A stretch of 64,000 nt of DNA from Flavobacteriaceae bacterium (GTDB lineage Bacteria; Bacteroidota; Bacteroidia; Flavobacteriales; Flavobacteriaceae). The notes beneath the pieces were generated by a model. That model was not told where the DNA came from. It saw nothing but the letters and a program-made list of their open reading frames with translations, and searched no databases. The position numbers and the translations under genes were made by a program. Below, in pieces: positions 16,264 through 25,568 of the stretch. Where the stretch lies: the NCBI GenBank assembly GCA_018402385.1, contig JAGYJA010000004.1, positions 62,001 to 126,000 on the forward strand, read 5' to 3'. Each line of letters begins with the position of its first letter. Within the stretch, counting starts at the first letter, position 1.

Positions 16264-17523
16264 ATGAAGGATTTATTCGAAAAAATATACAAAGACAAAG
16301 GCCCACTAGGTAAATGGGCTGAACAAGCTGAAGGCTATTTTGTATTTCCAAAACTGGAAGGCCCCATTTCTAACCGTATGAAATTTCGTGGGAAAGAAGT
16401 CATTACCTGGAGTATCAATGATTACCTTGGGCTAGCAAATCACCCTGAAGTAAGAAAAACCGATGCAGAAGCTGCAGCAAAATATGGTTCTGCTTACCCA
16501 ATGGGTGCGCGTATGATGAGTGGGCACACAGATTTACACGAGCAATTACAAAATGAGTTAGCTACCTTTGTTAATAAAGAAGCAGCTTATTTATTGAATT
16601 TTGGTTACCAGGGAATGGTATCCACTATTGATGCTCTGGTTTCAAAAGATGATGTCATAGTCTATGATGTAGATGCTCATGCTTGTATCATTGATGGAGT
16701 TCGTCTTCACCTTGGACAACGCTTTACATACAAGCACAATGATATGGAAAGTATTGAAAAAAACCTAGAGAGAGCTACCAAAGTAGCTGAAAAAACAGGA
16801 GGGGGAATCCTTTTAATCTCTGAAGGAGTTTTTGGAATGCGTGGTGAACAAGGTAAACTTAAAGAAATCATTGAGTTAAAGAAAAAATACAATTTTCGCT
16901 TTTTTGTTGATGATGCTCATGGCTTTGGAACTTTAGGGAAAACCGGTGCCGGAGCAGGAGAGGAGCAAGGTGTTCAAGATGGAATTGATGTGTATTTTGC
17001 AACTTTTGCAAAATCAATGGCCAGTACAGGAGCATTTATTGCAGCAGATGAAGAAATCATCAATTATTTAAAATACAACCTGCGTTCTCAAATGTTTGCA
17101 AAATCGTTGCAAATGGTGCTTGTTGAAGGAGCTTTAAAACGCTTGGATATGTTGCGCACCATGCCTGAATTAAAAAATAAACTTTGGGAAAATGTGAACG
17201 CCCTTCAAGGTGGATTAAAAGCCCGTGGATTTGATATTGGCACTACACAAAGCTGTGTAACTCCGGTTTATCTTCAAGGAAGTATTCCTGAAGCTATGGC
17301 ACTTGTAAAAGACCTTAGGGAAAATTTTGGAATCTTCTGTTCTATAGTTGTTTACCCTGTAATACCTAAAGGATTAATTTTATTAAGAATGATTCCCACA
17401 GCCACTCATACAATGGAAGATATTAATGAAACCTTAAATGCATTTGATGCCATTAGAGATCGTCTTAATAACGGAACGTATAAAAGACTTTCTGCAGCAG
17501 TTTCTGCGGCAATGGGTGAGTAA
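16264..17523 (+). CDS. Alpha-oxoamine synthase, probable cysteate acyltransferase for sulfonolipid synthesis
   Basis: A 419-residue fold-type I PLP enzyme of the 2-amino-3-ketobutyrate CoA ligase/serine palmitoyltransferase family. His139 (DVDAHACIID) stacks on the cofactor in this family, DDAHGFGTLG (about 216-225) holds the cofactor Asp/His, and Lys250 in ATFAKSMASTG is the Schiff-base lysine. The start GPLGKWAEQAEGYFVFPKLE is that of the flavobacterial subgroup that makes 3-ketocapnine from cysteate and a branched acyl thioester, rather than of Bacteroides serine palmitoyltransferases. Published names for this enzyme differ, so no symbol is given. The neighbouring cysteine-synthase-like gene fits the preceding step. 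Sulfonolipids support gliding and outer-membrane function in this phylum. Confidence 0.82.
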   Translation: MKDLFEKIYKDKGPLGKWAEQAEGYFVFPKLEGPISNRMKFRGKEVITWSINDYLGLANHPEVRKTDAEAAAKYGSAYPMGARMMSGHTDLHEQLQNELATFVNKEAAYLLNFGYQGMVSTIDALVSKDDVIVYDVDAHACIIDGVRLHLGQRFTYKHNDMESIEKNLERATKVAEKTGGGILLISEGVFGMRGEQGKLKEIIELKKKYNFRFFVDDAHGFGTLGKTGAGAGEEQGVQDGIDVYFATFAKSMASTGAFIAADEEIINYLKYNLRSQMFAKSLQMVLVEGALKRLDMLRTMPELKNKLWENVNALQGGLKARGFDIGTTQSCVTPVYLQGSIPEAMALVKDLRENFGIFCSIVVYPVIPKGLILLRMIPTATHTMEDINETLNAFDAIRDRLNNGTYKRLSAAVSAAMGE

Positions 17524-17544
17524 TTTAGATTCAGACAAAAAGAT

Positions 17545-17582
17545 AAAAAGTCCGGAATATCATCTATATCGGACTTTTTTTT
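17545..17582. terminator. Bidirectional intrinsic terminator
   Basis: Stem AAAAAGTCCG (17545-17554) pairs perfectly with CGGACTTTTT (17570-17579) around a 15-nt loop, with a T-run after it and an A-run before it. It lies between convergent genes and can serve both. Confidence 0.88.
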
Positions 17583-17584
17583 AT

Positions 17585-18706
17585 TTATAAGTTTTTTCTG
17601 TAAGTTCTCCTTCTTGCATAAATCTTTGGATCAAAGTTTTTCCAAAGGTTTTGAATCGCAAGATTATCTACCAACTCAGGCGTTCTTATACAATTTTCAA
17701 CGCCATTTTTTTGAAAAGTTTCAAAATATTCTTTAAAAATGATGGCTGTTACACCTTTGTTTTGGTAGGAGGGATGTATTCCAATTAAGTAAAACATCAC
17801 TGTTTTACTGTTCTTTTTTGCTTTTAAGAGTTTTAAAAAACCAAAAGGGAATAATCTACCTTTCACCTCTTGCAAAACTTCTGAAAATGAAGGCATTACA
17901 ATGCTAAATGCCACTAGTTGATTGTTTTCATCAATCACATATTTTATATATTCAGGATTGATTAAGCCAATATATTTCTTTTTAAAATAAGCCTTTTGCT
18001 TTTCTGTTACTGCAACAAATGAGGAGAGAGAGGCATAAGATTCATTAAATAAATCAAACATCTCATCTATGTAGGGTAAGATTTCTTTAGTGGTTGAAAA
18101 AGTGATTGCTCTCAGTTTGTATTTTTCCCTAATAAGTTGATCAGCTCTATTAAAAACAGCAGAGTTTTTCACATTTGAAAAAGAAAATTCGCTTTCGATA
18201 TATTCTTTTTCAACACTAAAGCCAAAAGATTCCAGATGCCCTTTATAATATGCATGATTGTACCAGGTAATCATACTACTTATATGTTCAAAACCCTCAA
18301 CGAGTACACCCACTTTATCCAAATTGGAAAAACCCATAGGACCTTCTATAAACTCTAGATTTTTCTCTCTTCCTTTTTTGAATACTTCATCCAATAAGGC
18401 TTTACTCACTGCTTGATCATCTATAAAATCAAACCAGCCAAAACGAACCTTATTGATCTTTTGGGATTTTATTTCGTGCCAATTTACAATGACAGCAATA
18501 CGTCCCACAATTTTATTCTGTTTGTAAGCAAGGTAAAACCAAACATCTGCGTTTTCAAATGCAGGGTTTTTTGATTGGTCAAAAGTTTCCAATTCATCCT
18601 TAATGATGGGAGGTACCCAGTATTTGGAACCTTTATATAATTCAAAAGGAAATAAAACAAATTGTTTTAAATCCTTTTTTGAAGTCACTTCTTTTATTGT
18701 AATCAT
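17585..18706 (-). CDS. GNAT-like acyltransferase family protein
   Basis: A 373-residue cytoplasmic protein with two GNAT-like portions. The N-terminal half has ELYKGSKYWVPP and NKIVGRIAVIVNWHE; the C-terminal half has a segment MFYLIGIHPSYQNKGVTAIIF that resembles the acyl-CoA-binding motif A (normally Q/RxxGxG/A). Bacteroidota homologues are usually left as hypothetical. It is convergent with the alpha-oxoamine synthase, ending 62 nt from it. Bacterial ceramide synthases in other phyla are GNAT-like, so an N-acyltransferase role on capnine is a testable guess and not a call. Confidence 0.6.
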   Translation of the reverse strand: MITIKEVTSKKDLKQFVLFPFELYKGSKYWVPPIIKDELETFDQSKNPAFENADVWFYLAYKQNKIVGRIAVIVNWHEIKSQKINKVRFGWFDFIDDQAVSKALLDEVFKKGREKNLEFIEGPMGFSNLDKVGVLVEGFEHISSMITWYNHAYYKGHLESFGFSVEKEYIESEFSFSNVKNSAVFNRADQLIREKYKLRAITFSTTKEILPYIDEMFDLFNESYASLSSFVAVTEKQKAYFKKKYIGLINPEYIKYVIDENNQLVAFSIVMPSFSEVLQEVKGRLFPFGFLKLLKAKKNSKTVMFYLIGIHPSYQNKGVTAIIFKEYFETFQKNGVENCIRTPELVDNLAIQNLWKNFDPKIYARRRTYRKNL

Positions 18707-18721
18707 ATATAATTAAGCTTA

Positions 18722-19744
18722 TTAGCCTTGGATGTCATCGTCAATAAAATCATCTTTACGACGATTTTTATCCTTTTCTTCTTTTTCCTCTTCTTTTCTT
18801 TTTTTGGCATCGGCGGGATCTTCTATAAGTTCATCTTTAGCGTGCATATCAAAACGGTATGAAGCTCCAATACCTATGAAAAACTTGGATGGGGTATCCT
18901 TTAAATTTAAAGTTGCCAATGCATCAATTTGAAAATCTTTTCCAAAAAGGTGTGCACCACCAAAGCGCAACAATTGGTCTGCATAAAAGTCGCTCTTTAT
19001 TCCTTGGTTTTCAACAAAAATGGAAAATCTGGGGTTGAAAGCATGTGTTAAGGTTAAAATGTATGAGTAAGTGGGAAAATCTGATGTTATTCTATCAACA
19101 ATAAAATTAGTTACAAAAACAAAGCCTCCTTCCATGTTGTTTTGTGTCATAAGAACAAACTTTGGACTTATGGATGGGTCATTGGGAGGTAAAAATGGGT
19201 TTTCTTTTGTGTCAAAGTTTACACCTGCATAAAAAGAAACCGCCGGAATCAATTCCCGCCATCTAAATTTATTATTTGCTTTCCAGCTGTAAAGGTTTGG
19301 AGTCTCTAGCTCTCTTTTTTTGTATGGGTCATAGATTAAATATTTAGCACCCAAAGTGTTTGATCTGAAATTGCTTTGGTTTATATCTACATACCTATAA
19401 AGTCGAATTCCCTCCACGCTTTCTGCAAGGAAAGATCCAATTAAGCTGATTTCAAGTTGTTCCCATATTAAGCCATACCTTATAGCATAATTAATTTCAA
19501 AAGCATCAGTTTCTGATTTATATGCGTAATTGATTATACTGTCATTACTTGAAGGACCAATAAGTTCATGCTTTTCCCATCCCATCGAAACACCGGTTTC
19601 AAATTGCAATACCTGGTTTCCCACAGCAAAAGCACCTTGGGAGGTTCCCGGGCGATTTGAATTGATCAATTCTGTATATTGTGCCTGAACAGTTAAAAAG
19701 CTACAAACCAATAGACTGGAAAATAAGAGGCATTTTTTGTTCAT
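18722..19744 (-). CDS. Putative outer-membrane beta-barrel protein (MetA-type transporter-like)
   Basis: A 340-residue protein with a signal peptide (MNKKCLLFSSLLVCSFLTVQAQ). Next comes a start typical of the phenol-degradation MetA-like barrels (INSNRPGTSQGAFAVGNQVL), then alternating hydrophobic strands to about 300. The last strand FFIGIGASYRFDMH is followed by a highly charged tail of about 40 residues (KKRKEEEKEEKDKNRRKDD), which is unusual after the final strand. Function is unknown. It is 15 nt upstream of the GNAT-like gene and probably co-transcribed. Confidence 0.68.
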   Translation of the reverse strand: MNKKCLLFSSLLVCSFLTVQAQYTELINSNRPGTSQGAFAVGNQVLQFETGVSMGWEKHELIGPSSNDSIINYAYKSETDAFEINYAIRYGLIWEQLEISLIGSFLAESVEGIRLYRYVDINQSNFRSNTLGAKYLIYDPYKKRELETPNLYSWKANNKFRWRELIPAVSFYAGVNFDTKENPFLPPNDPSISPKFVLMTQNNMEGGFVFVTNFIVDRITSDFPTYSYILTLTHAFNPRFSIFVENQGIKSDFYADQLLRFGGAHLFGKDFQIDALATLNLKDTPSKFFIGIGASYRFDMHAKDELIEDPADAKKRKEEEKEEKDKNRRKDDFIDDDIQG

Positions 19745-19953
19745 ATTGATGTTGAGTTTTGTGTAAATATAACGGATTTTATTATTTTTTTAATACAAGA
19801 AATTCCCATTTCTATGATAGTATGTTTATTTTTGAAAACCATAATGGGTGTTTATTATAATAAACTTGAACTTTCAATATAAACAACGAACAGCGAGATG
19901 TTTGATTTTTCTGCTAATAAAAGATTACTTTAGAACCTTTAAAAAGACTTTAA

Positions 19954-20220
19954 ATGGATACGTTTTTTAAAACGCTTTTAATACTGCTTTTAGTTTATTT
20001 TGGACTTAAAATACTATTTCGCCTTGCAATGCCTTTCCTGATGAGATATATTGCTAAAAAGGCTACTCAAAAAATGGAAAACGCTTTTCGCGGAAGTAAT
20101 TTTAATAACGCAAACAACAAAAAAGAGGAAGGTAAAACCACCTTGCATAACTTCAGTAAAAACAAATCCCAAAACAAGAAACCCGTGGGTGAGTATGTGG
20201 ATTACGAAGAAATTGACTAA
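19954..20220 (+). CDS. DUF4834 family small membrane protein
   Basis: An 88-residue protein: one or two hydrophobic segments (about 5-35), a basic linker and the acidic end VGEYVDYEEID that typifies DUF4834 proteins of Flavobacteriia. Function is unknown. It precedes the YfhO-like gene by 14 nt on the same strand and starts a four-gene plus-strand run. Confidence 0.78.
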   Translation: MDTFFKTLLILLLVYFGLKILFRLAMPFLMRYIAKKATQKMENAFRGSNFNNANNKKEEGKTTLHNFSKNKSQNKKPVGEYVDYEEID

Positions 20221-20234
20221 TTTTCCGGCTTTAA

Positions 20235-22703
20235 ATGATTTCCATGAAAGAAGCTGTCTCAAAATATTTACCACATCTCTTAGTTTTATTATTTTTTTGC
20301 GGAATTTCTCTCGCTTATTTTAGCCCGGTACTTCAGGGCAAGAAAATTTTCCAATCAGACATCGTGCAATATACTGGAATGGCAAAACAGCACAATGACT
20401 TTAGAGCTGAAACAGGAGAGGAGACTTACTGGACAAACGCTGCTTTTGGAGGTATGCCCACTTATCAACTGGGCGCACACTATCCTCATAACTATATCAA
20501 GCAACTGGATCACACTATCCGGTTTTTACCTCGTCCGGCCGATTATTTATTTCTCTATTTTTTAGGGTTTTATATCCTTTTACTGGCACTTAAAATGGAT
20601 TATAAGTTAGCTGCTTTAGGAGCTTTAGCATTTGGTTTCTCAACTTATTTGATCATTATTCTCGGGGTGGGACATAACGCCAAAGCACATGCTATTGCTT
20701 ATATGCCCATGGTTCTTGCAGGAATATTTCTCGTTTTTAGGAAAAAATACCTTCTCGGGTTTTTTCTAACCTGTATTGCGATGGCACTTGAGATTAGTGC
20801 CAATCACTTCCAGATGACTTATTATTTACTCCTGCTTGTAATAGTAATTGGTATGGTTTATCTCATCGACTCCATCAAAAAGAAAACGCTTCCTCATTAT
20901 TTTAAATCTGTTGGAATTATGGCTGCCGGCGTCCTCATAGCAATTGGATTAAACGCTACAAATTTTTTGGCTACTCAGGAATATGCAAAAGAATCCACTA
21001 GAGGAGCAACTGAACTTACAATTCAACCTGATGGCAGCCCAAGAGAAGTTAAAAGTGGACTTTCAAGGGAGTACATCACAGAGTATTCCTATGGCAAAAT
21101 GGAATCGTTTAATTTGTTTATCCCCCGATTTATGGGAGGTGGGAATACAGAAGATGTGGGTGAAAATTCTGCCACATATGATATATTAATGAAAATGGGA
21201 TTAAATCCTTCCCAGGCAAACGATTTTGTTGGTGCACTTCCCACATATTGGGGAGACCAACCCATAGTGGCAGCTCCTGCTTATATTGGTGCTATCGTTT
21301 TGTTTTTAGCATTACTGGGCATCTTTTTGCTTCGTGGAAAACATAGGCAGTGGCTGGTTGCCGGTTCTATTATGGCATTATTGCTTTCCTGGGGAAAAAA
21401 CTTTAGTTTTTTAACTGACTTGTTCATAAATATTTTCCCAATGTATGACAAGTTTAGAGCGGTATCTTCCATTCAGGTTATCATTGAACTTTGTATGCCT
21501 GTATTGGCCATTTTTGGAATTTATAAATTAGTTTCTTCTAAAATCACAAACGAAGAAAAAATTAACGCTCTTAAATATACTACTGCCATTCTTGGAGGTC
21601 TATGTGTTTTGTTTTTGTTGGCTAAAAATTCCATTTTCAATTTTGTGGGGGCAAATGACGGGTATTACACTCAGGTTTTTGGGCTTGAAGTCATGGATGC
21701 CATCAAAGAAGACAGAAGATCAATTTTTGTTAAAGATACCTTGCGAAGTTTAGCGTTTGTATTAGTAGGAGCCGGTTTAATATGGTTGTATCTGAAAGAG
21801 AAATCAAACCAAAATACGCTTTATATTTGTATTGGCGTATTATTCCTTTTAGACTTGGTTCCCGTTGACAGACGCTATGTAAATAGTGACAATTTTGTTG
21901 CAGCTAGACAAGTTACAAATCCGTTTCCTAAAACTCCTGCTACTGAAGAAGTTTTAAAAGATGATGGTCATTACAGGGTTTATGACCTTACAACAAATCC
22001 TTTTTCGAGTGGAAAGGCAAGCTTTTTTCACAATGCGATGGGTGGTTATCACGCAGCAAAACCGGGTCGTATTCAGGATTTATATGACTTTTATCTTGAA
22101 AAAGGATCGCTGGAAGTGTTCAATATGTTTAATGTCAAGTACTTTTTTGAACAAGATGAAGAAGGAAAGGTATTGGCTTCTGTGAATCCTGATGCTAATG
22201 GAAATGCCTGGTTTGTTCAAAACACAGCAATTGTTGAAACCGCAGATGAGGAACTACTTGCACTTGATACACTCAATACTAAAAATTCAGCTGTTATTCA
22301 TATTGACTTTGAATCAGAGCTAACATCAAATAATTTTGTGGTTGATTCTACAGCAACCATTAAACTGATTGAGGTAAAACCAAATTATATGTATTATGAA
22401 ACAGAAAACACAAACAAAGGACTGGCTGTTTTTTCTGAATTGTACTATCCTTTTGGGTGGAATGCATATATAAATGAAAGGCCTGTCGAACATTTTAGAG
22501 TAAATTATGCATTGAGAGCCTTAATAGTCCCTGAAGGTTTTAATAAAATCGAATTTAAATTTGAACCTGAAGTGGTTCAAAAGGGGAGTAGCATAGCTTT
22601 GGCGAGTTCCGTTTTATTATTTTTGTTGCTAATTGGAGGCATAGCTTTTAGAATGAAATCGAAAGTTGATAAGGATTTGAAACAAGATAGGATTACAAAT
22701 TAA
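20235..22703 (+). CDS. YfhO family integral membrane protein
   Basis: An 822-residue protein with about 12 hydrophobic helices from residue 10 to 530, an extracytoplasmic C-terminal domain (about 540-785) and a final helix (about 788-808). The order of features, with the early HNDFRAETGEETYWTNAAFGGMPTYQ-type loop (about 53-78) and FSELYYPFGWNAYINERP near the end, is that of YfhO proteins, which are GT-C-like membrane glycosyltransferases implicated in modifying cell-wall polymers. It is followed by a glycosyltransferase and a flippase, so a role in surface glycan assembly is likely. An ATG three codons downstream is an alternative start. Confidence 0.86.
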   Translation: MISMKEAVSKYLPHLLVLLFFCGISLAYFSPVLQGKKIFQSDIVQYTGMAKQHNDFRAETGEETYWTNAAFGGMPTYQLGAHYPHNYIKQLDHTIRFLPRPADYLFLYFLGFYILLLALKMDYKLAALGALAFGFSTYLIIILGVGHNAKAHAIAYMPMVLAGIFLVFRKKYLLGFFLTCIAMALEISANHFQMTYYLLLLVIVIGMVYLIDSIKKKTLPHYFKSVGIMAAGVLIAIGLNATNFLATQEYAKESTRGATELTIQPDGSPREVKSGLSREYITEYSYGKMESFNLFIPRFMGGGNTEDVGENSATYDILMKMGLNPSQANDFVGALPTYWGDQPIVAAPAYIGAIVLFLALLGIFLLRGKHRQWLVAGSIMALLLSWGKNFSFLTDLFINIFPMYDKFRAVSSIQVIIELCMPVLAIFGIYKLVSSKITNEEKINALKYTTAILGGLCVLFLLAKNSIFNFVGANDGYYTQVFGLEVMDAIKEDRRSIFVKDTLRSLAFVLVGAGLIWLYLKEKSNQNTLYICIGVLFLLDLVPVDRRYVNSDNFVAARQVTNPFPKTPATEEVLKDDGHYRVYDLTTNPFSSGKASFFHNAMGGYHAAKPGRIQDLYDFYLEKGSLEVFNMFNVKYFFEQDEEGKVLASVNPDANGNAWFVQNTAIVETADEELLALDTLNTKNSAVIHIDFESELTSNNFVVDSTATIKLIEVKPNYMYYETENTNKGLAVFSELYYPFGWNAYINERPVEHFRVNYALRALIVPEGFNKIEFKFEPEVVQKGSSIALASSVLLFLLLIGGIAFRMKSKVDKDLKQDRITN

Positions 22704-22707
22704 CGAG

Positions 22708-22727
22708 ATTCCCGCCTGCGCGGGAAT
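22708..22727. repeat. GC-rich REP-like hairpin
   Basis: ATTCCCGC (22708-22715) is the exact reverse complement of GCGGGAAT (22720-22727), with a 4-nt loop CTGC. It stands out against AT-rich surroundings and fills the gap between the YfhO stop and the glycosyltransferase start. It looks like the short extragenic palindromes dispersed in many bacterial genomes; only one copy is seen in this window. Confidence 0.7.
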
Positions 22728-22733
22728 GTGGGT

Positions 22734-24014
22734 ATGAAAAAAGTTCTAATCATCACATATTATTGGCCACCGGCAGGAGGTCCCGGTGTGCAAAGGTGGT
22801 TAAAGTTTGTAAAGTATTTAAGAGATTTTGACATAGAACCCATTGTCTATGTTCCTGAAAACCCACATTATCCACTTCAAGACAAATCCCTGGAAATAGA
22901 AGTTCCAGAAAACATTACCATTTTAAAATTACCCATTAAAGAACCTTATGGACTTGCTAAACTTTTTTCTAAAAACAAAACCAAAAAAATAAGCAGCGGG
23001 ATAATTACTAATAATAAACAGGGGTTTCTTGAGAAATGCTTGCTTTGGATTAGAGGAAATTTTTTTATTCCTGACGCAAGAGTGGGTTGGGTAAAACCAT
23101 CTGTGAGGTATTTAAAATCCTATTTAGAATCTAATCCGATTGATGTTATCATTAGTAGTGGTCCACCTCATAGTTTGCATTTAATTGGTCTGGAATTAAA
23201 AAAGGAAACGGGTATCCCCTGGGTAGCAGATTTCAGAGATCCCTGGACGTCGATTGGGTATCATAAAAAACTAAAACTTTCAAAACACTCACAAAAAAAG
23301 CACAAGCGATTAGAGTCAAAAGTATTGCAGACTTGTGATACTATTTTAGTTACGAGCCCATTAACCAAGAGACAATTTGAAACAATTACTGATACCCCAA
23401 TTGAAGTTATAACAAACGGTTATGACATTGAGATATCTCCCGCAGAAGAACTTGATATTGAATTTACTATTTCTCATATAGGTTCTTTACTTTCTGAACG
23501 AAATCCTGAAATTCTTTGGAAAGTATTCTCTGAATTGATTTCCGAAAACAAAGAGTTTGCTTCAAAATTTAAACTTCAACTAGCCGGGACAGTAAGTGAT
23601 GATGTACTCTTAAGCATTAAAAAAAACGGATTAAAAAATCATTTAAAGAATTTTGGATACATTTCTCACCAAGAAGCAGTAAACCTTCAGAAGAAGTCGC
23701 AGGTTTTGTTGTTGATTGAAATTGATAGTATTGATACCCGGGTGATAATTCCAGGAAAACTTTTTGAGTACATGGCTTCAAATCGACCCATTTTGGCATT
23801 AGGTCCAAAAGAAAGCGATGTGGAACCTTTAATTGATTCTACTAAAACAGGAGAATACTTTGATTACTCAAAAGAAAAAGAAATTAAAAAGCTGATTTCC
23901 GATTGGTTTAATGACTACAAAAACAATAAGTTAATGATACATTCACAAGGTGTAACAGAATTCAGTAGAAAAAAACTTACCAAAAAACTAGCTGAAGTTT
24001 TAAAAACAGTTTAA
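22734..24014 (+). CDS. Glycosyltransferase, GT-B fold (GT4-like)
   Basis: A 426-residue protein that starts MKKVLIITYYWPPAGGPGVQ, a classic GT4 N-terminus, with the motif WVADFRDPWTS at about 165-175 typical of Bacteroidota sugar transferases. The C-terminal Rossmann half has FEYMASNRPILALGP, the nucleotide-sugar-binding region. I start it at the ATG 22734; the longer frame begins with GTG at 22728 inside the end of the REP-like hairpin. It is followed 16 nt later by a flippase gene and likely adds a sugar to a lipid-linked or surface polysaccharide. Confidence 0.85.
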   Translation: MKKVLIITYYWPPAGGPGVQRWLKFVKYLRDFDIEPIVYVPENPHYPLQDKSLEIEVPENITILKLPIKEPYGLAKLFSKNKTKKISSGIITNNKQGFLEKCLLWIRGNFFIPDARVGWVKPSVRYLKSYLESNPIDVIISSGPPHSLHLIGLELKKETGIPWVADFRDPWTSIGYHKKLKLSKHSQKKHKRLESKVLQTCDTILVTSPLTKRQFETITDTPIEVITNGYDIEISPAEELDIEFTISHIGSLLSERNPEILWKVFSELISENKEFASKFKLQLAGTVSDDVLLSIKKNGLKNHLKNFGYISHQEAVNLQKKSQVLLLIEIDSIDTRVIIPGKLFEYMASNRPILALGPKESDVEPLIDSTKTGEYFDYSKEKEIKKLISDWFNDYKNNKLMIHSQGVTEFSRKKLTKKLAEVLKTV

Positions 24015-24030
24015 AGGAATAATTTCTTTC

Positions 24031-25497
24031 ATGGGAATCGTAATAAAACAGTCCATTCAAAATACAATTTCAACCTATATAGGTTTTGCGATTGGCGCTG
24101 TGAATACATTGTTTCTTTACACTAATTTTTTAACAGACGAATACTATGGGCTGGTGGGGTTTTTGCTTTCGGCGGCGACCATAATGACGCCTTTGATGGC
24201 TTTTGGGGTTCATAATACCTTAATCAAGTTTTATTCATCATATAAGCACATCCCAGACAGGAGTAATTTTTTGACTTTTATGCTTTATTTGCCTTTATTA
24301 ATTATCATACCGGTTGGTGTTATTGGGTATATTGGGTATGAGAGTATTATTTATTTTCTTTCAAAGGAAAATAAAATTATAGAGAATTATGTATGGTGTA
24401 TTTTCCTGATTGCAATTGCGATGGCATATTTTGAAATTTATTATGCTTGGGTAAAAGTGCAAATGAAAAGTGCTTTCGGAAATTTTATGAAAGAGGTTTT
24501 TCATAGAGTTTTAATTCTTCTCTTGCTTTTTGGTGTGTATTTTGAATGGTTAACTGCGGAACAGTTTATTTGGTCGCTGGTGTTTGTCTATTTTTCAAGA
24601 CTTTTATTTATGAAACTGTATGCTGTTAAATTAAAGTTTCCAACTTTAATTTTTTCGTTTCCTAAAAACACGGTTTCTATTTTAAAATATTCACTGATGA
24701 TTATTGTTGCAGGTTCAGTTTCATTGGTTTTGCTTGATATAGATAAGGTAATGATTGGAAAATACATACCCATTGAAAATGTGGCTTATTACAATGTTGC
24801 TATTTTTATAGCTATGGTTATTGTGGTTCCGTCAAGGGCGATGCACCAAATCACTTATCCACTTACAGCACAATTAATAAATTCAAAAAAATGGGGTGAG
24901 CTAAAAGCATTGTATCAAAAAAGTTCATTAACCTTGTTTATTATTTCAGGGTGGATATTTCTTTTGATAGTTTTAAATATCAAACAACTTTATTTTATTA
25001 TTCCGTCTGAGTATAGTAGTGGTTTGTATGTTGTATTGCTAATTTCTATTTCAAAACTTTTAGATAATTTATTGGGAATCAATAATGCTATCTTATACAA
25101 TTCAGATTATTATAAATGGACGGTTGTTCTTGGTGTATTTTTAGCCTTGTTGACCATCACTTTGAATTTAGTATTAATCCCAATTTATGGAATTAATGGT
25201 GCAGCGATTGCAACAGTGATTTCACTTTTATTATATAGCCTTTCAAAAATAATTGTCGTAAACTGGAAATTTAAAATGCATCCTTTTTCTAAAAATACAG
25301 GTGTTGTTTTTATTGGAATTCTCTTATTGAGCATAAGTTTTTATTTCTGGGATTTTTCTTTCCATCCGCTTGTTAATATTACCCTTAAATCTTTATTGGT
25401 TAGCTTGATTTATTTTCTATTTGTATATAAGGGAAACCTTTCTGAGGATATTAATGGATTGCTAAAGGTGATATTTAAAAAAATTGGTTTTAAATAA
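24031..25497 (+). CDS. Polysaccharide flippase (Wzx/MATE-like, MVF superfamily)
   Basis: A 488-residue integral membrane protein with about 14 helices, starting IKQSIQNTISTYIGFAIGAVNTLFLY, the usual start of oligosaccharide flippases in Bacteroidota. The segment VSLVLLDIDKVMIGKY (about 232-247) is the conserved central motif. It would move lipid-linked glycan across the inner membrane. It is the last gene of the DUF4834-YfhO-glycosyltransferase-flippase run and ends 71 nt before a convergent gene. Confidence 0.85.
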   Translation: MGIVIKQSIQNTISTYIGFAIGAVNTLFLYTNFLTDEYYGLVGFLLSAATIMTPLMAFGVHNTLIKFYSSYKHIPDRSNFLTFMLYLPLLIIIPVGVIGYIGYESIIYFLSKENKIIENYVWCIFLIAIAMAYFEIYYAWVKVQMKSAFGNFMKEVFHRVLILLLLFGVYFEWLTAEQFIWSLVFVYFSRLLFMKLYAVKLKFPTLIFSFPKNTVSILKYSLMIIVAGSVSLVLLDIDKVMIGKYIPIENVAYYNVAIFIAMVIVVPSRAMHQITYPLTAQLINSKKWGELKALYQKSSLTLFIISGWIFLLIVLNIKQLYFIIPSEYSSGLYVVLLISISKLLDNLLGINNAILYNSDYYKWTVVLGVFLALLTITLNLVLIPIYGINGAAIATVISLLLYSLSKIIVVNWKFKMHPFSKNTGVVFIGILLLSISFYFWDFSFHPLVNITLKSLLVSLIYFLFVYKGNLSEDINGLLKVIFKKIGFK

Positions 25498-25568
25498 AAA
25501 AAAGAAACCCTTCCTCCAGTTTTTAGACTTTCGAAAGGGCATCTAACCAACCAAAACTTAACTTAATT

